Of a stretch of 64,000 nucleotides of DNA, positions 25,801-40,300 are shown piece after piece. The notes below the pieces were generated by a model. The model was not told the origin of the DNA. It saw nothing but the letters and a program-made list of their open reading frames with translations, and searched no databases. Positions within the stretch are counted from its first letter, which is position 1. Each line of letters begins with the position of its first letter. Origin of the DNA: Struthio camelus (Eukaryota > Chordata > Aves > Struthioniformes > Struthionidae); the NCBI RefSeq assembly GCF_040807025.1, contig NC_090946.1, positions 79,234,641 through 79,298,640 of the forward strand, in the 5' to 3' direction. Both the position numbers and the translations under genes were made by a program.

Positions 25801-28800
25801 CAACTCCAGATTGGGAAAGAAACATAAAAGCCTTTTCTCCTGCCACTTTTGCTAGCAGCAGAGCCTTCCTCAGGGGAAAAGCTCTGCAGGTAGTTTCAAG
25901 CTGAATTAGTTGACCATAATGGATTAACTGTTATTTTAACATCTTCAAGAAAAGGGTTACAATTATAGGATATTTAAACCTTAGCATAAATAGTCTGCAT
26001 CTGTTCACAAACGGCTTTTTAAAAAAAAAAAAAGCGATTAAGACATACAGTTTGAGTTGCCAGGATCAGAAACATTCGTACTCCTGGGCACATTAATGGG
26101 TCACGTGTATTTTCCTGAAGCTTTGGTTTCCTATCCTGCCTGGCATTACTATTACTATGCATTATTTGGCTGCTTCCTGTATCACCTGCAAAGGACTGTG
26201 CCAAGGACTTAAGAGATCAGTTAAGGATCTCACACCTGTACTGTTTGCTCTCACTAATCTGAAGATGGCAGCGGGAATTGCCAACAACTGCAGGGATACC
26301 AACAATTCCCCCACTTCTGAATTTTTTGGAATAGAAAGATGTCTCAAAAAAAAAAATCACTGCCTAGTATGAAACTAAGTGCCACAGCACTGAAAGTCCT
26401 ACTGTTACAAAAAGGGATATTATACCCATTGCTGACTTCACCCTTTTCGTCCACTGGTCGCGCATACATCAAACCAAGCAACCAGAGCTTTGCTACGCTA
26501 GCCTTTGCAGCGCTCTGACTTCAAGTGGAAATTGTCTGGCCATCCCAAAAGGCAGACCTTCAGAAATACCTGTTTAAGTTCCTTCTGTGAGTCTTCAACT
26601 TTTATTTTCCATTTACTCTCTTCCTCTTCCACGCTCCTCTGTAGCCTTTGTAAAATCCCCTCCTAAAAAAAGGAGGGGGAAAAAAAAATAAAGGGAGTGC
26701 AGTCTGAACGCTTACAACAGAAGAAAGGCAGCTTGCAACGTCGCAACGCACAAGCAACCACACAGGCTGCTTACCGTCTCTGCCAGAACCGACTTGTACT
26801 TCTCACAGTCCAGTTGCAACAGCGTGTTCATTCCCTCAGCTTCCTTCAACTTCTGCTCCATAGCCTGTCAAAGGAGGAAAGGAATCAGCAAAGTCATGTC
26901 TCAGCTGACAGATACGAGCTCTGCTATTTATACTATTGTCACAAGCAAGCTGTTACTATCTACACTGGCAGGTCTTTCTTTCCATTCTGTGCAAAGACAC
27001 CAACATCAAGTGCAACTTTTCACTACCCAGCCACAACCTTTACACAAGTTACTGCAGTAACTCACTGAGCTGCCTGAAAACAAGCCATTTACTTGGAAAG
27101 GGACCAAGGATTTTCATTTCATTAACACTTTCACAACTCCACAAGGTCCTTTTAGGAGATTCAAATACATTCCTTACATACAAGATGCAAATATTTATAA
27201 AACAGTTTTCTTATCACCTGTTAACTAATTTGAACCTCACAATCCAGAGCACGATTTGCAAGATTTATAGCAAGAAATACGCCACACACAAGACAGCCCC
27301 CACTGCTTGCACTTACTTTGACCTCTTCAGATCCCGAGACCCCTCTCAGATATTCTTTAGCCAGCTTTTCAAACCCACATATCCACTCGCTATGACTCTG
27401 TTGGGAAATACGTTCCGTTAAAGCTACAAGCAACCTCAATAAATTTTATCTTTGGGACATCTGTCTCCCAATTGCAGCATTATGGAAGAGTGTTTCAGCA
27501 CTTTAATTCCCATGAGCTAATGTAGAGCCCGACAGGAGTTGTTCATCTAGCACCGGACGCAGCCGAGACAAGCTGACAGTCCGCAGGCAGCAATCCAGGA
27601 ATATAAAGTATGGGAGAGAGACAGCTCACGAGGGCTTGGAGCTACTGAAATAGGACTGGGTCACAGAGGTCCACCTGCAAGTGTCAGGGCTCTACAACAA
27701 GTATTTGAATACTTAAATGTTTTCCAAAATCCATGAATAGTTGAAGTGGACTCATTCAATGGGATCCTAGGGACTTCACTAGGAAGATAACTTGATAAAC
27801 AAAAGTAATTTTTTTTTTTTTTTTTTAGATCTCCTAGCTCATCATGAGATGAACTTCAGAACACTGAGGATATTTTTAAATATGAGTATTCACAAATTTT
27901 TTATGCTACATTACAAATCAAAGAGAGCAGCTTTTCCAGCCTCAGCTCATGCAACCCGCACAGTCTAAACCACGCAAACGCAGGACACTTCCTTTGCAAA
28001 CCACTGAGAAAGCAAAACTGGAAGTCGGTGATTTTCAAAGAGATTTTGGGACCAAAACAAACACTTTGAGTTGTATTAACTACCCTAGAGGCAGCTCGGC
28101 CCCTCTAGAAAGGGCGGTCAGCAGTTATCGGCACAGCAGCCTGGGAAAACAAATTCCCACTGTGCCTAGGCAGTGAACAAACACGCAGTAGACTATCTGC
28201 TCTTGAAAATTTGCGGTCTTAGAGACGAGATAACAGAGGCAGATGAAACAGATGTTGGTGAGGTAAAAAACAAGATAACGATAACATGGCAGGGGGGAGG
28301 TGTTTGTTTTAACATTTTTCTTAATGCAATTGTCTGTACTCAGAGCGAAGCTCTTCGCTGCCAGCAAGTACATACAGCACCAGCAGAAAATAGTCATTTC
28401 CCACTGTAAACGCCTCGGGGCAAAAGGGACTGCAGTTCAGCGCTCATGATTGCCTAGTACAACAGGAGCAGGGCTCCCCGGCAGGACAGCCGGCCGCTTC
28501 TCTTACCACGTTGGACGGAAGAGACACTTTAGGGAAAAGCTTCTGGAGTAGTTCTCGCATCTCCATCTCGGCAGCTTCCAAATGCTGCTGCCTCTCCTAA
28601 ACCAAGAGAGCGGCTCACGTGAAATTGGAAAATGCATTTCCCGGACCCGGCAATACCCTCTTCTAGGCCTGAACTTTAACCCAGAAAAATCATTTTTTGG
28701 GAGAGAAAGGCTCCACAGTCACTAAAATTACAAGTACCTTGCTTCAAAAATTGGCATTAAATTGCCTCAGGATTTGGCCTTCACATTTGTGCATACTTTT

Positions 28801-31308
28801 AAGCTTTTATTTTCCATGTCTCCTCCAATCCAGCCTGTTCTATCAAATTTACACCATCATTCAACTGTGTACAACATGAACTAACCGGCACTGAGTAACT
28901 GTATCCATAAGTCACGCCAACCCTTCCACTCAGATAATAAGCTGAGCAATATCTCAAAAACAAGAAGTTTGATTAATATTTAAAAAATCCATACTTGTTC
29001 TAAACAACTTTATGGTGGGGAAAAAAAAACACTATAAATTAACATCATTACATCAAAAACAGAATTAAAGTCAAAAGGAAAATTTGTGTCAATGCACATT
29101 TGAACCAGGCCAAGAAAGCAATACTGCATCTTCTATATATTACTTTTAAGTGCTTAACAGGGAGACCCTGGCATCCTCCTTCCCCAAGCTCGGATGGAAT
29201 GGGTAATAATTATTAGAGCTGTGTGACAATCTCTGGGTTTTCTCTGTCATCGTTCTGCAAACTTGGAAATCCACAGAGCCAAGAGACACCACAGATCTCT
29301 AGTTACTTCGAAATTTATTCGGCATTAAGAGACAACCAGCCCAGAATGTGTGTCTGCTGTGCTTGTGGCAGATAGGTTTATCTAGCTACACAATACTCCT
29401 TGCACTCAGGCTCCCAGTTAAGTTTAAATATCAAAAGCTGGGACCCCTATGCATAAGACAGCCTTCAGGAAACATCCCTCACTAGTATTTGATTTTCTTT
29501 TTATTTAACATCAGCGTTACTGAGCTTTGCTGCTCTGAGTTCCTCTACTGAAAGAGAGAGCGGTGGCTTTAGTAGGTTGAGATTCAGAGACAGAGAGAGA
29601 CAGGAGACATCAGGCTGCAAAATTGTGCCAAGTACATTAGTTTTTGGCAATTTGGGAACCGCCAGCAAGTGGCAAATGGCTGTTTAATCAAAATCTTTAG
29701 AGTGCAAGAGAAAGTAGACAAGCATTTAAGACACAGCAAAAGCAGTTACACAAACTCTCCGAACACCGGGCTGAGCCAAGAGCGGAGACGTAAAACACCG
29801 ACACGTAATCCCAAAGCAGCGCTCATCTGCTTCTGGCTACCTGACTTGTGTTTTTAAAGTTATTTTGATGCTTTTTGAGTTCTGCACGATGACAATTAAC
29901 AGTAATTCAGGCTCATAACAAATACAAGCGCCCTGCAGAACCATTCAGTCCCTATATCATTTTAAACAGCGGGTCTGACCAGCCCTGTTAGGCTTCAGAT
30001 ACTTCCAAGGAGGAAATTCACAGCTGTGGTGACATAGTTTTACTGCAAAGTTCCCAGGTTTTTTAAATAATGATCTAGTCCTAATTCTTCACAGGTCCAC
30101 TACATTTATTCAAGCACAGAGAAAGCCCAGTAGATGAAAGCAGGTTGCTCACCAGCACAGCTCTTCTCCTAGAGCTCCCCACAAAGAAAAACGATTCACG
30201 ACAGCTCTAACAATTACGCAAACAGAAATCAAATCAGCAGGCCCACAAATTAAGGAAAAATAAAAAGAAATCTAAAGACAACAGGAAGAAGCAGAGGTGA
30301 GAGTATATGAATGATCACTCAGAACAGACTATATTTAAATTGCAGTAAAAGTTAAATGCCTCCATTTGATTTAAAAGCCAGCTGCAGATCTGCTTCTAGC
30401 TTAACGCATCATTTCTAGAGGTTAACATTACAACCTTGGCAGTCTTGTTCACTTTGTCCTGCAGCAATTTTTCAGTTGATGCCAATGCTTCCATTGCTTT
30501 CCAGTTTTTCTCCCGAAGGTCCTAATCATTTTTAGAAAGAATGATTTCAGTTCAGCCAATATTCAAACTGTTTCTGCTTTTACTTCAGAGAGATATTTTG
30601 CATTACATTCCATCATTTGCATTTAAATGCTGGTTACTGCAAGATGCTTTTGCTGGGTAAGATGACATACACTGGCAAAAATAAGTAGGACGCTCAAGAG
30701 TTTGAATGAAAGAGGAGAAGCGCCAATTTCTGCCCAACCGCCCCCCCATAATCCAAAACCAATCCAAGCGTTCCTGAACTGCAGAGCAAATCGTTACAGC
30801 GCTAGCAACCCCACACTTTGACTGCACTTGTAAGAAGAGAGAGGGAAGTGTTCAAAAGTAGTGAGGAACACAGACACCAAACCACAGATTACACAACAGA
30901 GTGTTAGGCATGTTGCATTGCAGAACCTAGAACGGACCCAAATACACATGGAAGTGTACACACTTACGCCCCTGATCTTGCAACTGGATCTAACGGGGTA
31001 GATCCTTATGCCTCAGCACAGACCTGCTAAGCCAGGGCTGACTGTGGAAATACAAAGTTCAGGGCCTTGGTTTGCAGCATTTACCCCCATTCACTGGGCC
31101 ACAATAAAACGCTGGCTCCCTCGGCAGCACCCGCCTGGGAGGCTTTGGGATTTTGCCAGCAACAAGCACGCCCCGGATCTGCAAGGGACCGACGTAGTAC
31201 CGTACTGTGCTCCTGTATCTTTCTTGGCAAGGTCATCAAACGTGTACTCCACAAGATGTCACCATGCTAGCTCACAGCTACTAGCCTGAGAGCCTTAAGG
31301 CTAAAACC

Positions 31309-31342
<34 letters not shown>

Positions 31343-34300
31343 GAATGTCTCTCAAGGGTTATCTAGGAAGGATGGTTGGCCTTGTGAGGAGGAGACAACA
31401 GTACTTGGGACTGATTTTTTTCCCCCCCTCCTTCAACTCAGAGCAGTCAGCTTCAGCAAAGGACTACTTTTAAAAGCCTGCATCTTTTTATTCACTGCTC
31501 AAAGCATCTAAATCCAAGCATATACCTACACCAGTTTTGCTTCATCACTTCTTTTTACCTGCCTAACCTACAAGGTATTTCAACTGAACAGGAAAAGAAA
31601 GGGGATAAAAATCACAATGTGGAAAGCTGGGATTTACAGGCATGTTTCTGTCTTCAGCAGTAACCAGATTTCTGCCTGCACTGTGAAGGGCACTTAAACC
31701 TTGCAGTTCCCCAGGAAACAAGCCCATGGGAAGCACACATACGTTCTGCCTTCCCAGCTCATCAATCTTCTGAGGCTACCTAGCCACTTTCCCTCTACTT
31801 TACTTCAGCTCTTAAGCTACATTACTCGCTCAAAAGCCAAGAGCAACACACTCAATGTTTTCCTTCTGTGTTTCTTACATACCAGACCTTTTTTTTTTTT
31901 TTTTTAAATCAATATCGCTTATTGTGTGGTATCTGCTGGGTTTTGTAGGCTATCAAGACGACAAAAAAATGAGCTAAAAAATCCATATTTTAACAACCTT
32001 CTTCTAAATGATTTACGGATGCCATTCTCTTGCCCAGCACAGGTAATGCATTCTGGCGAGGTAACTTCACAACTCTGTGCTGGAAGATACAAACTTCACT
32101 TCCGCTCAAAAAAAACACATCCTGCACTGTCAGTGGCTGCCATAAAAGCCACTTACTGTCCTTGTCCTTTCTCTGAAAACACCTAATCCGATCTTCTGTA
32201 ATGGGAAGAGCCAGATCTGGGAGGCCTGAAGGTAACACCACCTCCCATGTCCATGCACATTGAACATAACTCTGAAAACAACCTCCTTTCATCCTCTCAC
32301 CCTCCCCCAAATCCTCCCCTCTTCCCACGGAAAGGGCATGTTTCTGAACAGGGCTAACAAGGCTGAATCTAAGTGTGTGAGAATCTGCCATGAGATGTGT
32401 TCTCCAGTAAGCCTCCTCCCTATCACCAGTTCAGCAATGAGTGAAAAAGCTGGTAATACTCGGAGCAGTAGGTAGGGGATGGTTATTTCCTCCCAAGGTA
32501 GAAAGCAGAGTGTTCAGGGCACGCAATATGGCAGACAGCTGTCAGATTAATGTTTTTTAGAAAAACGCCCTAGGCATCAAGTAGTGCTGTGCGCACAGAT
32601 TTTTTTTTTTTTTCCTTACGTTGTTCTTTTTCCTCTGTTGCTCGAAAGCATTTCTCTGAGAGGCAAGCTCGCTTTGCAGACTGGTGATTTCTTTCTCCTT
32701 CCCTGCAATACTGAATTACCAAAAAGAATCACAAACAAATTGGGAGACACTGAAGCCATTGCAAGAGAAGCACTGATACCCCCCCCCCCCTTCACATGTG
32801 CTAACATGCTTTCTCTTCTGGCAATACACCCTGTTCAAAAACTGCTCTCACTGACCTGACAGTACTGCTTGCTTCCTACCGCTCTGAACTATGGGCTGCC
32901 AGAACAAAGCCCGTGGTAAACCCACTGTTTGCTTATAATGGGCATCTGCATGCATTTATCAAGACCACGGAAAGGCACCACGCTCGATAAGTCAGCCCAC
33001 CCAAACTAGTATAAAACCACAGGACAAGCACTGCTCACGGGGTAAGAACATTCCTTTTCTGGCACCTAGCCCACAGTTAAGTCGCTTAAAAGAAAAATAA
33101 TTGTCAGCCAAAATGCATGACAGTGGCAACTTGTGTAGCACAGCGTAAGCTGGCATAGCATAAGCTTCCACACTGTCCTCTAGTGCACTCAGCTCTGTGT
33201 CGTACCTCACTTTTACTCCCAAAACTTCCTTGGAAAGAGATTTCCATCAGACAGTTTTTTGATAAAAACAAAAATCCTCTACTAGGCTATGGGTCTAAAA
33301 AAAAAAACCTGTCAATTTTGCTCAGACTTTGCTTTTACTCTTCAGACAAACAGCCGAGCTGGCATGTGCCTCAAATTAAAGCTCCCGTGGCTTGCTTACG
33401 TTGTGACTGCAACATACAGAGCAAGCGCTGTTCATAGAAGACCACAACTGAGTGCTATTAGCATGAACACAATCTCTATATTCAGGTCGTATTAAGTATC
33501 AGAGGGGTTTTCCTGTTTTTTTTTTTTTTTCCCCCCCTTAATTCATTTAAGTCTTCTAAACAACAGTGAAATGAGGGGTTCATCTATCATATTCAACTTC
33601 TGGCAGTACTTACACTTGCAGAAGCTCCTCTCTTTGGACCGCCAGAGATGCCTACAAACAGATCAGAAACTCATTAGGAGCACATCCAAGAGCGATGCAG
33701 AGGGTGTGATCTGCCTGGTTAATCAGTCATTGCTGCAACATTAAGTGCAATACTCTTGCCCTTCAAGGGAATCCTGTCTAATCTCTTTTGGCCAGAAAAC
33801 CCTGACTGCGATGCATCGTCTCTAAAGATAGGTGTGGAAAGCCAGAGGGGGACGCAGCAGGCAAAAGAAATAACACAAGGATGCAAATCCACATGCTAAA
33901 GGGAAGCGGGAACAGATATCCAACAGTCAGGAAAGCTGTCTTAGTGCGATTCAACCTTGAAGCTGTTCCCAGACTTGCACGTGCAATACAGCTACTGGAC
34001 TCCCATGCATCCATAAAAGCTACCATCAACCCTTCAACCTCACTCCGTTCCGACTGCAATTGGAAGCTGTACCTGTTTGCAGTTCTCCTGTTTTAATTCT
34101 TGAATTTGAACTTTAAATGATTCGTTTTCCTTTTCCACGTCCTGTTTAAAGAAAAGGGGCAACACATATATAAATGTATGATTATTAAAATATTACTAAA
34201 AAGTACATAACATGTACACTCCTACTTGCAACAAAAAACAATGCTATCAAGACTTTACCTGCACCCGTTTTACTTGGCTTGTAATTTCCCTCTCCTTTTC

Positions 34301-37300
34301 TTCTAATACAGCTTTCAACTTCTTCATTTGTTCTTCTTCCCCTTTCAACCTGCAGAGTTAGTTTAGAAAATAAAAAGAATTAAAACAAGAACTGATGCTA
34401 AGAAGGGGCAGATGCTTTAGCTGGCACAGAGTGTTCAGCAGCAGCAAGCAGCTAAACTCTGTATGCTATATACAATAATCAGCCACATGGAGAGCACACA
34501 CATTGGAAAAGAAGCCATCACGCTATGGCTCTAAACCAAGAAAGCTAACAAAAATACATGTCAGCTGCAGGAACATGTATTGCAAACACTTACCTGCTAA
34601 GAACTGGCCTGAGGCAAGCTAGTCATTTCACGTTTCAGTTCGCAAATGCCTTTAGTCATGACTGAGCTCAGCAGCACCCAGAGCAGACGCGGGAGAGGAG
34701 CAATTGATCTCCTGAGCAAATCCTCCAAAGCAGCTTGCTCTGAAGCACGTGCCAGAGACACAGCTTCCCGAAGGTGAGGCTACTTTAGGTATCACATGCT
34801 GGCTATACAAGAGCGTTGCTAGGCAGGCAGCACATTCCAGCAACTACGTTGAAGACTGAGCCCTTTTTGGCACAATCATATACACCTTTCTCTGATTTAG
34901 AGCAGCCAGATGGTCAGACAGAGCAGAGTCAAGACCAGAGGAAAGCACGGCAACATTTCTTCATAAAACAGGAGCTGGAGAACTGACTATTGCATCTCAC
35001 AGACCAAAACTGGCAAGCTGTCTCTGTTCATTACTTTTACTGAGTCCACCATGCTGTATATGCCCTGGGCACTCAAACCCACAATCCTTAAATAAGCTAA
35101 ACAGAAGGAGGAAATACCACTGAAACACAAGTAGCAGCAGCAATTTCACTAGTTAGGGGAGCCCTGGGCAACCGTTTCCTCTCAAAGTGTATGAACACTA
35201 CTGTGCAGGCAAGTGCCAGACTGCGATTACACACAGCAGCAGACACACTGGCTGGTATACGTCCATCAGCACTAGCAGCTTATTTCTGAAAATACTTGAA
35301 ACAAAGTCATACATTCCAATTTAAGAAAAATGCCAGCACTGAACACATGTTATCAGCAGGCGCTTGAGAAGCCACAGCTAAGCATACTCACTGGCTCTCC
35401 AGGTCCTGGACTTGGGATGCAGCAGGTACCTGACAAACAAAGAATTCCCAGCCTCATTTGACAGCACAGTAAAACCGTCAAATTAACAAAACTCTTTGCA
35501 TGATCAGGGACACCACACAGGTTCAGAGATACTTGCTAAGGAAAGACCAACAGTTTTGCATCACAAAATTCTGCATTGCTCCAAGAATATCTACAAACAT
35601 GATGGATTTCACACACGCGACTTACACTATGTATCCTAAACCTCATGCCAGCCAATTTCTCTCCCTCCCACCTTTCCCCTGGGACAGACACCTCTGTAGA
35701 CATCCACCCCAAAGAAAAAAATGCAACTCGGCTTCTCCCCTCTTTCACTGAGAAAGCTCCTAAGAGAGCTAAAATGCCACCTGATAGGAAAAATTCCTGT
35801 ACAAAGTGACAACTAACTTCAAGGATGTCCTGTTGCTTGTTTTCAAGTCTAGTGCAGGAAATCCACAGCCAAAGTATTCCAGGCAGTTGCCACTTCCTCA
35901 ACAGGTCAAGGCAGGAAGGAATCATAGCAAAAGCCTGACCACTCGTAGGGAAGCAATTATATTCGGTACCAGCAGGAGGCCCCTCATGGGCCACAGTCCT
36001 ACAGGGACACTGCTGCAGTCTGGCATGGAGCCACCCAGGACACAGCTATGATCCGGTCTCTATGAGCTTCGAAGTTTTCAGGCCACTGAAGCCACTCGTT
36101 AAGAACAGTATCATCCAAGTCAAAAAAGCTCTCAGAACCTGTTATCTGCGCAATATCTGTTTTGAATAAAGACAGTAGAACTAATGGGCTCTTTGCACTG
36201 GAGGGTCTGTCAGTCTAGTCGAGCAGGATTTTAAAAATTGCTCTGTAGGTAGAAACCAATGCAAATCCTTTGAGAGGGCTGGGGGATAAACAAACAACAT
36301 CTTCCAGTTCAACTGAGCAGACCTGTCGTTTCCAAATCGTGTCTCCTCTGCCGGCCATACCTGTTGGAGCTGTCGCAGGTTCTGTTGTTCTAACTCCTGA
36401 ACTTTACTGGTTAATTGTGCAATTGTATCTTGCTGACCCTTTGGATGAAAAAGTTGAGTTTAGATGTGTAAATGCAACTTTTCTGCAGTCAGAAATACTG
36501 CAACAGAACTCTTATTTCCCTTTAGAATGGCAAGGAAGTTTACCTGCAGCCATTCTCCTTTCTTAACAATCTCTTTCTCCTTCTCTTCCAATAAGGCCTC
36601 CATGGTTTTCACCTGCTTTTCCTTCCCCTTCAACCTGTACCATCATATAGACACAGACACACAGAATAAGCCCCACTCTTATCCATTTGGAAAGAGACAA
36701 ATCCTACACTTCGCAGCACATTACAAACAAAAGCAGCCTATGTGATCAAAGGCACAACCATAATTCACCTGCTGAAAATCAGCATGTGAACACTCCCACT
36801 GCCATCTGGGTTAGCAAGAGCCTGAAAGATGCCCTTGATCAATGATACCGCTCATTAAATGAAAGCGGACAAATCCTGCACCAACACGTATTGCCGTGAT
36901 TCCATACGCGTGTGCTCTCCTCATCTAAAAATATTTCCTCCTCCTTCCCCACACAGGGATGACAAGGGACTGACAACCATGGTGACTCAATTCTCATTTA
37001 CCTGCCCGGCTACGTTACAAAGGGATCTTCCCACAGTGCCTTGCCTACAGGCTTCCATCCCGACTTGATTTTAATGCCTTTTAGGTTTACTGGGGCTACT
37101 GAGGCCGCACAGCACTTCACCTTGTTTGCTGTCTCAAAAGACAGGACCAGAGGGGTGACAGTGTTTGTAATAAGGGACGTATGTCCACCAGGAAAACTGT
37201 TAATAATCAGGCTCGCTTCATGCAAACTAGAGACATCAGGCAAGAACACTAACTTAAAATAGACTGGAACAGGGAAGTGAGGGGTCCACAGGGCAGATCA

Positions 37301-40300
37301 GACATGTTAACAACTGTACTTACAGAGTCTGAAGTTCTTTGATTTGTGAAGTAATTGACACCTAAAGAAAACAAGCAGTACTTCAGTTCAATATCCACAT
37401 CAATGCTATAAACTGCTTTAGGGAAAAATAGAGAAAAGGGTAACTGGAGATTATTACAACAGGCACTATTTGCTACAGCAGTGTAAGCTTAAACACGTGT
37501 TTGAGGAAAAAAAAAAATCATGAATGAATGAATCTCTCCACTATTGACTCTCTCCCCATTTAAAACATTTCTTCCCTTGCAGGAAGGGGAATAGTGCAAA
37601 CGGGCACACAAGCAGACCCCCCCGAGCACCGCTGCAACACAAGAGGTGAAGAGGAAAGCGGAGACTGATGGCAGCCACCTCACTAGCCAAGTGGAGTTCA
37701 AGTTAGAGAGATCATCTCCAGCCCTTGCACAACAAAATGCTTTTTAGACACTCTCTCTCTGCAATGGCACTGCTCCCTTTTAAGGGGCAACACGGGTAAG
37801 AGAAACAAGATTTAAAAGGGGAACATTTCCTTTGAGTTCTCTATAAAAGCCTGACAGAAGCCACAGACTGGTTAGCTGTGATTACAGCAGATTTTAGCAG
37901 TGTAGACACCGGCTGTCCAAAAAAGCTCAGTTTACTCTTGCTCCACAGCATGCCAGGAACTTCAAACATTCCCAAGAACCTGTGTTTTGTTTGCAGAAGA
38001 CCAAAGAGTGCATACACACCACCTCTGGAGCAAGTGTCCCTGAAATGTAGCTTTTCAGAGACTGCAGCTCCAAACTACATTTTGTTGTGAGCTCTGTGCC
38101 ATTTCCAGGGAAGGAAAATAAAATAATAATTTCTCCAATTCCTGGGAATCTGCTTTAGAGGAAAAACCCAAGACAGAAACACATCCTCTGAAGCTTTGCC
38201 TAAAAAGGACAAAAGCTTTAACACTAAGGAGAGAAGAAAAATCAGTGGCATGTTAGAATGTAACTAGAAAGATAGAAAAAAGTGCAGACAAAAAAAAATT
38301 TCAAAACACTCACACATACAAACAAGCAAGCAAGCTTCCTGATAACACAGTGGATTAAGCTGCTTGCACAGCAGGCTCCCTATGGAAATGTGGGTTCCCA
38401 CTGTTTCAGATGCTAGACAGCGGGCACGCTGCAAAACCCAGCACTCCACTGCTCCTGCGTTCCTGATAGCTAGGATAAAATCTCACTCTGCCAAGACAGG
38501 CTTTCTTTGGACATGGGAAAGTGAATGGTCTTAGGTTTACCTGGAAACCAAACGCAGTTTGAGCCAGTAGCGTTGTTCCAGCAGAGAAACACCAACAAAA
38601 GGGGAAGCACCTTCAGCATTTGAAGGGTTCAAAGATGCCAGCCCCAACGGATGGGCCAGGGTTCCCATGTCTACTATGGGACAGTATGCAATGTGCCCAG
38701 CCAGAGCCAATGCTACAGCGCTTTAAGCGATAGCGATTCTTGCCATGTCTTTCAAACTAGAAGTCCCAAACTTGGGCAACCAGGGTAAGGGGGTTTCTGA
38801 AGGACAGCATTAATGGATACTGCATATTTACAGTTTTATCTCCAAGTACAGTGTAGCCGTATCATTAAAAAGTTCCCTTATCTAAGGGCATTCACCAGTG
38901 AAAGAAAACATACTAGAACAGAAATGAGTGAGCAGCGCATCCAAGGCAAGGCTGTTTCACGCTTCTGGCACTAAGGTATTTTACCTGTTTTTCCATCTCA
39001 AGCTGGGAATTTCCTACTTCTTCCTTCAGAGCCTCTATTTCCTGTGTCAAAGCCTTTTCAATGACAAAACAGACAGGATTGGACAATGGAAACACAAAAA
39101 CACCACAAAAATGGATGCTACAAATTTGTTATTATAGAATGCAGTGCAGTAACAAATAAATGGTAGTCCATGGCATAAACACAGAAAGGAAACAAGGCAT
39201 CACTCAGAGGAGTACCTGAACAGTTTTCTCCTTGCTTGCAACTTTAAGGATTTCAGCTTGCAGGAGTTCTTCCACTGATTTTATCTTCCCATCCTTCTCG
39301 TGGATTCTTAATAAGAGCAGAGGAACCCCATTAGTTACCTAACAAATGTGCTACCTAAGAGTTAATATGCTCGCTGCTATCTATCTGCTGTCACCAGAGC
39401 CTCTGGGAACCACAGCGAGACTCCCATTACTGTGGGTACCATCACTCACTGTAATTCCAAAACCAGATGCAAAAAAAAACCTAGAGAAACAGACAGGAGG
39501 AATAAGACTGGAAACAGTGCAGAACAAGCTAGCTTTATAGTAGGACACATGCTAAGTAGATACCTTAATTTGTATGGAATGATATGCACTTAAGTGCAGC
39601 CTTCACCGTGCATTCCAGCAACATATGGATTATTAACTTGAAATCTAGACACACACACACAGAAATACAGTAAACAAGCTCACTGCTTTTACAGTGCCTG
39701 CTGAAAAAAACAATTATCTGACAGTTCAGTGATTCCTTGTCTTGTCAAATTTGGGCTTATAAAATTAACAGCTTAGCAGAAAAACACTGGATTTTCAAAG
39801 GTGTTGATCTGACTTGATGCATTTCCAAAGAACTGACTCTTCCTGCCACACACACACTTCACCCAGTTAAAAGCAAATCACCGACTCATTTCAGGGAAGT
39901 AAAACATCTGTAGGCATGGAATAAAGAAGGCAGAAGTAGCAACAATCAGAAGTGACATTACTGCAGTAACTTACACTTTCTGAAGTTCTTCCACCAATGA
40001 TTGGAAAGAAACCTGCACAAAAGAAATATTTAACTTAGAAAAGCAGAGAGCAATACAAACAATCTGCAAGTGTCAAGGAGTAAGGAATAGAAAGCTCAGG
40101 CTCTTTAGCAGTAGGTTTAAAAAAAAAAAAAAAACACAACACACCACACACACAAAATCTACATAATCTTTACCAGGAGAGGCTGAGGTTCACAGCCAGC
40201 ATTCAATCAACTAACCTTATCACACAACAGGCTTGAAAGTGTTAACATACAAGCACTGTTATAAGCTACAAGCAGACCATTATGAACAAGTGCCAAATCA

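Noticed and set aside
26936..27421. 161-codon plus-strand ORF overlapping exon w32
   Set aside because: Antisense to a verified KTN1 exon and intron. No motif; low-complexity Ser/Thr/Leu composition.
35536..35994. 152-codon minus-strand ORF in a KTN1 intron
   Set aside because: Not frame-compatible with w24 or w25, no coiled-coil character, and the known exons join directly without it.
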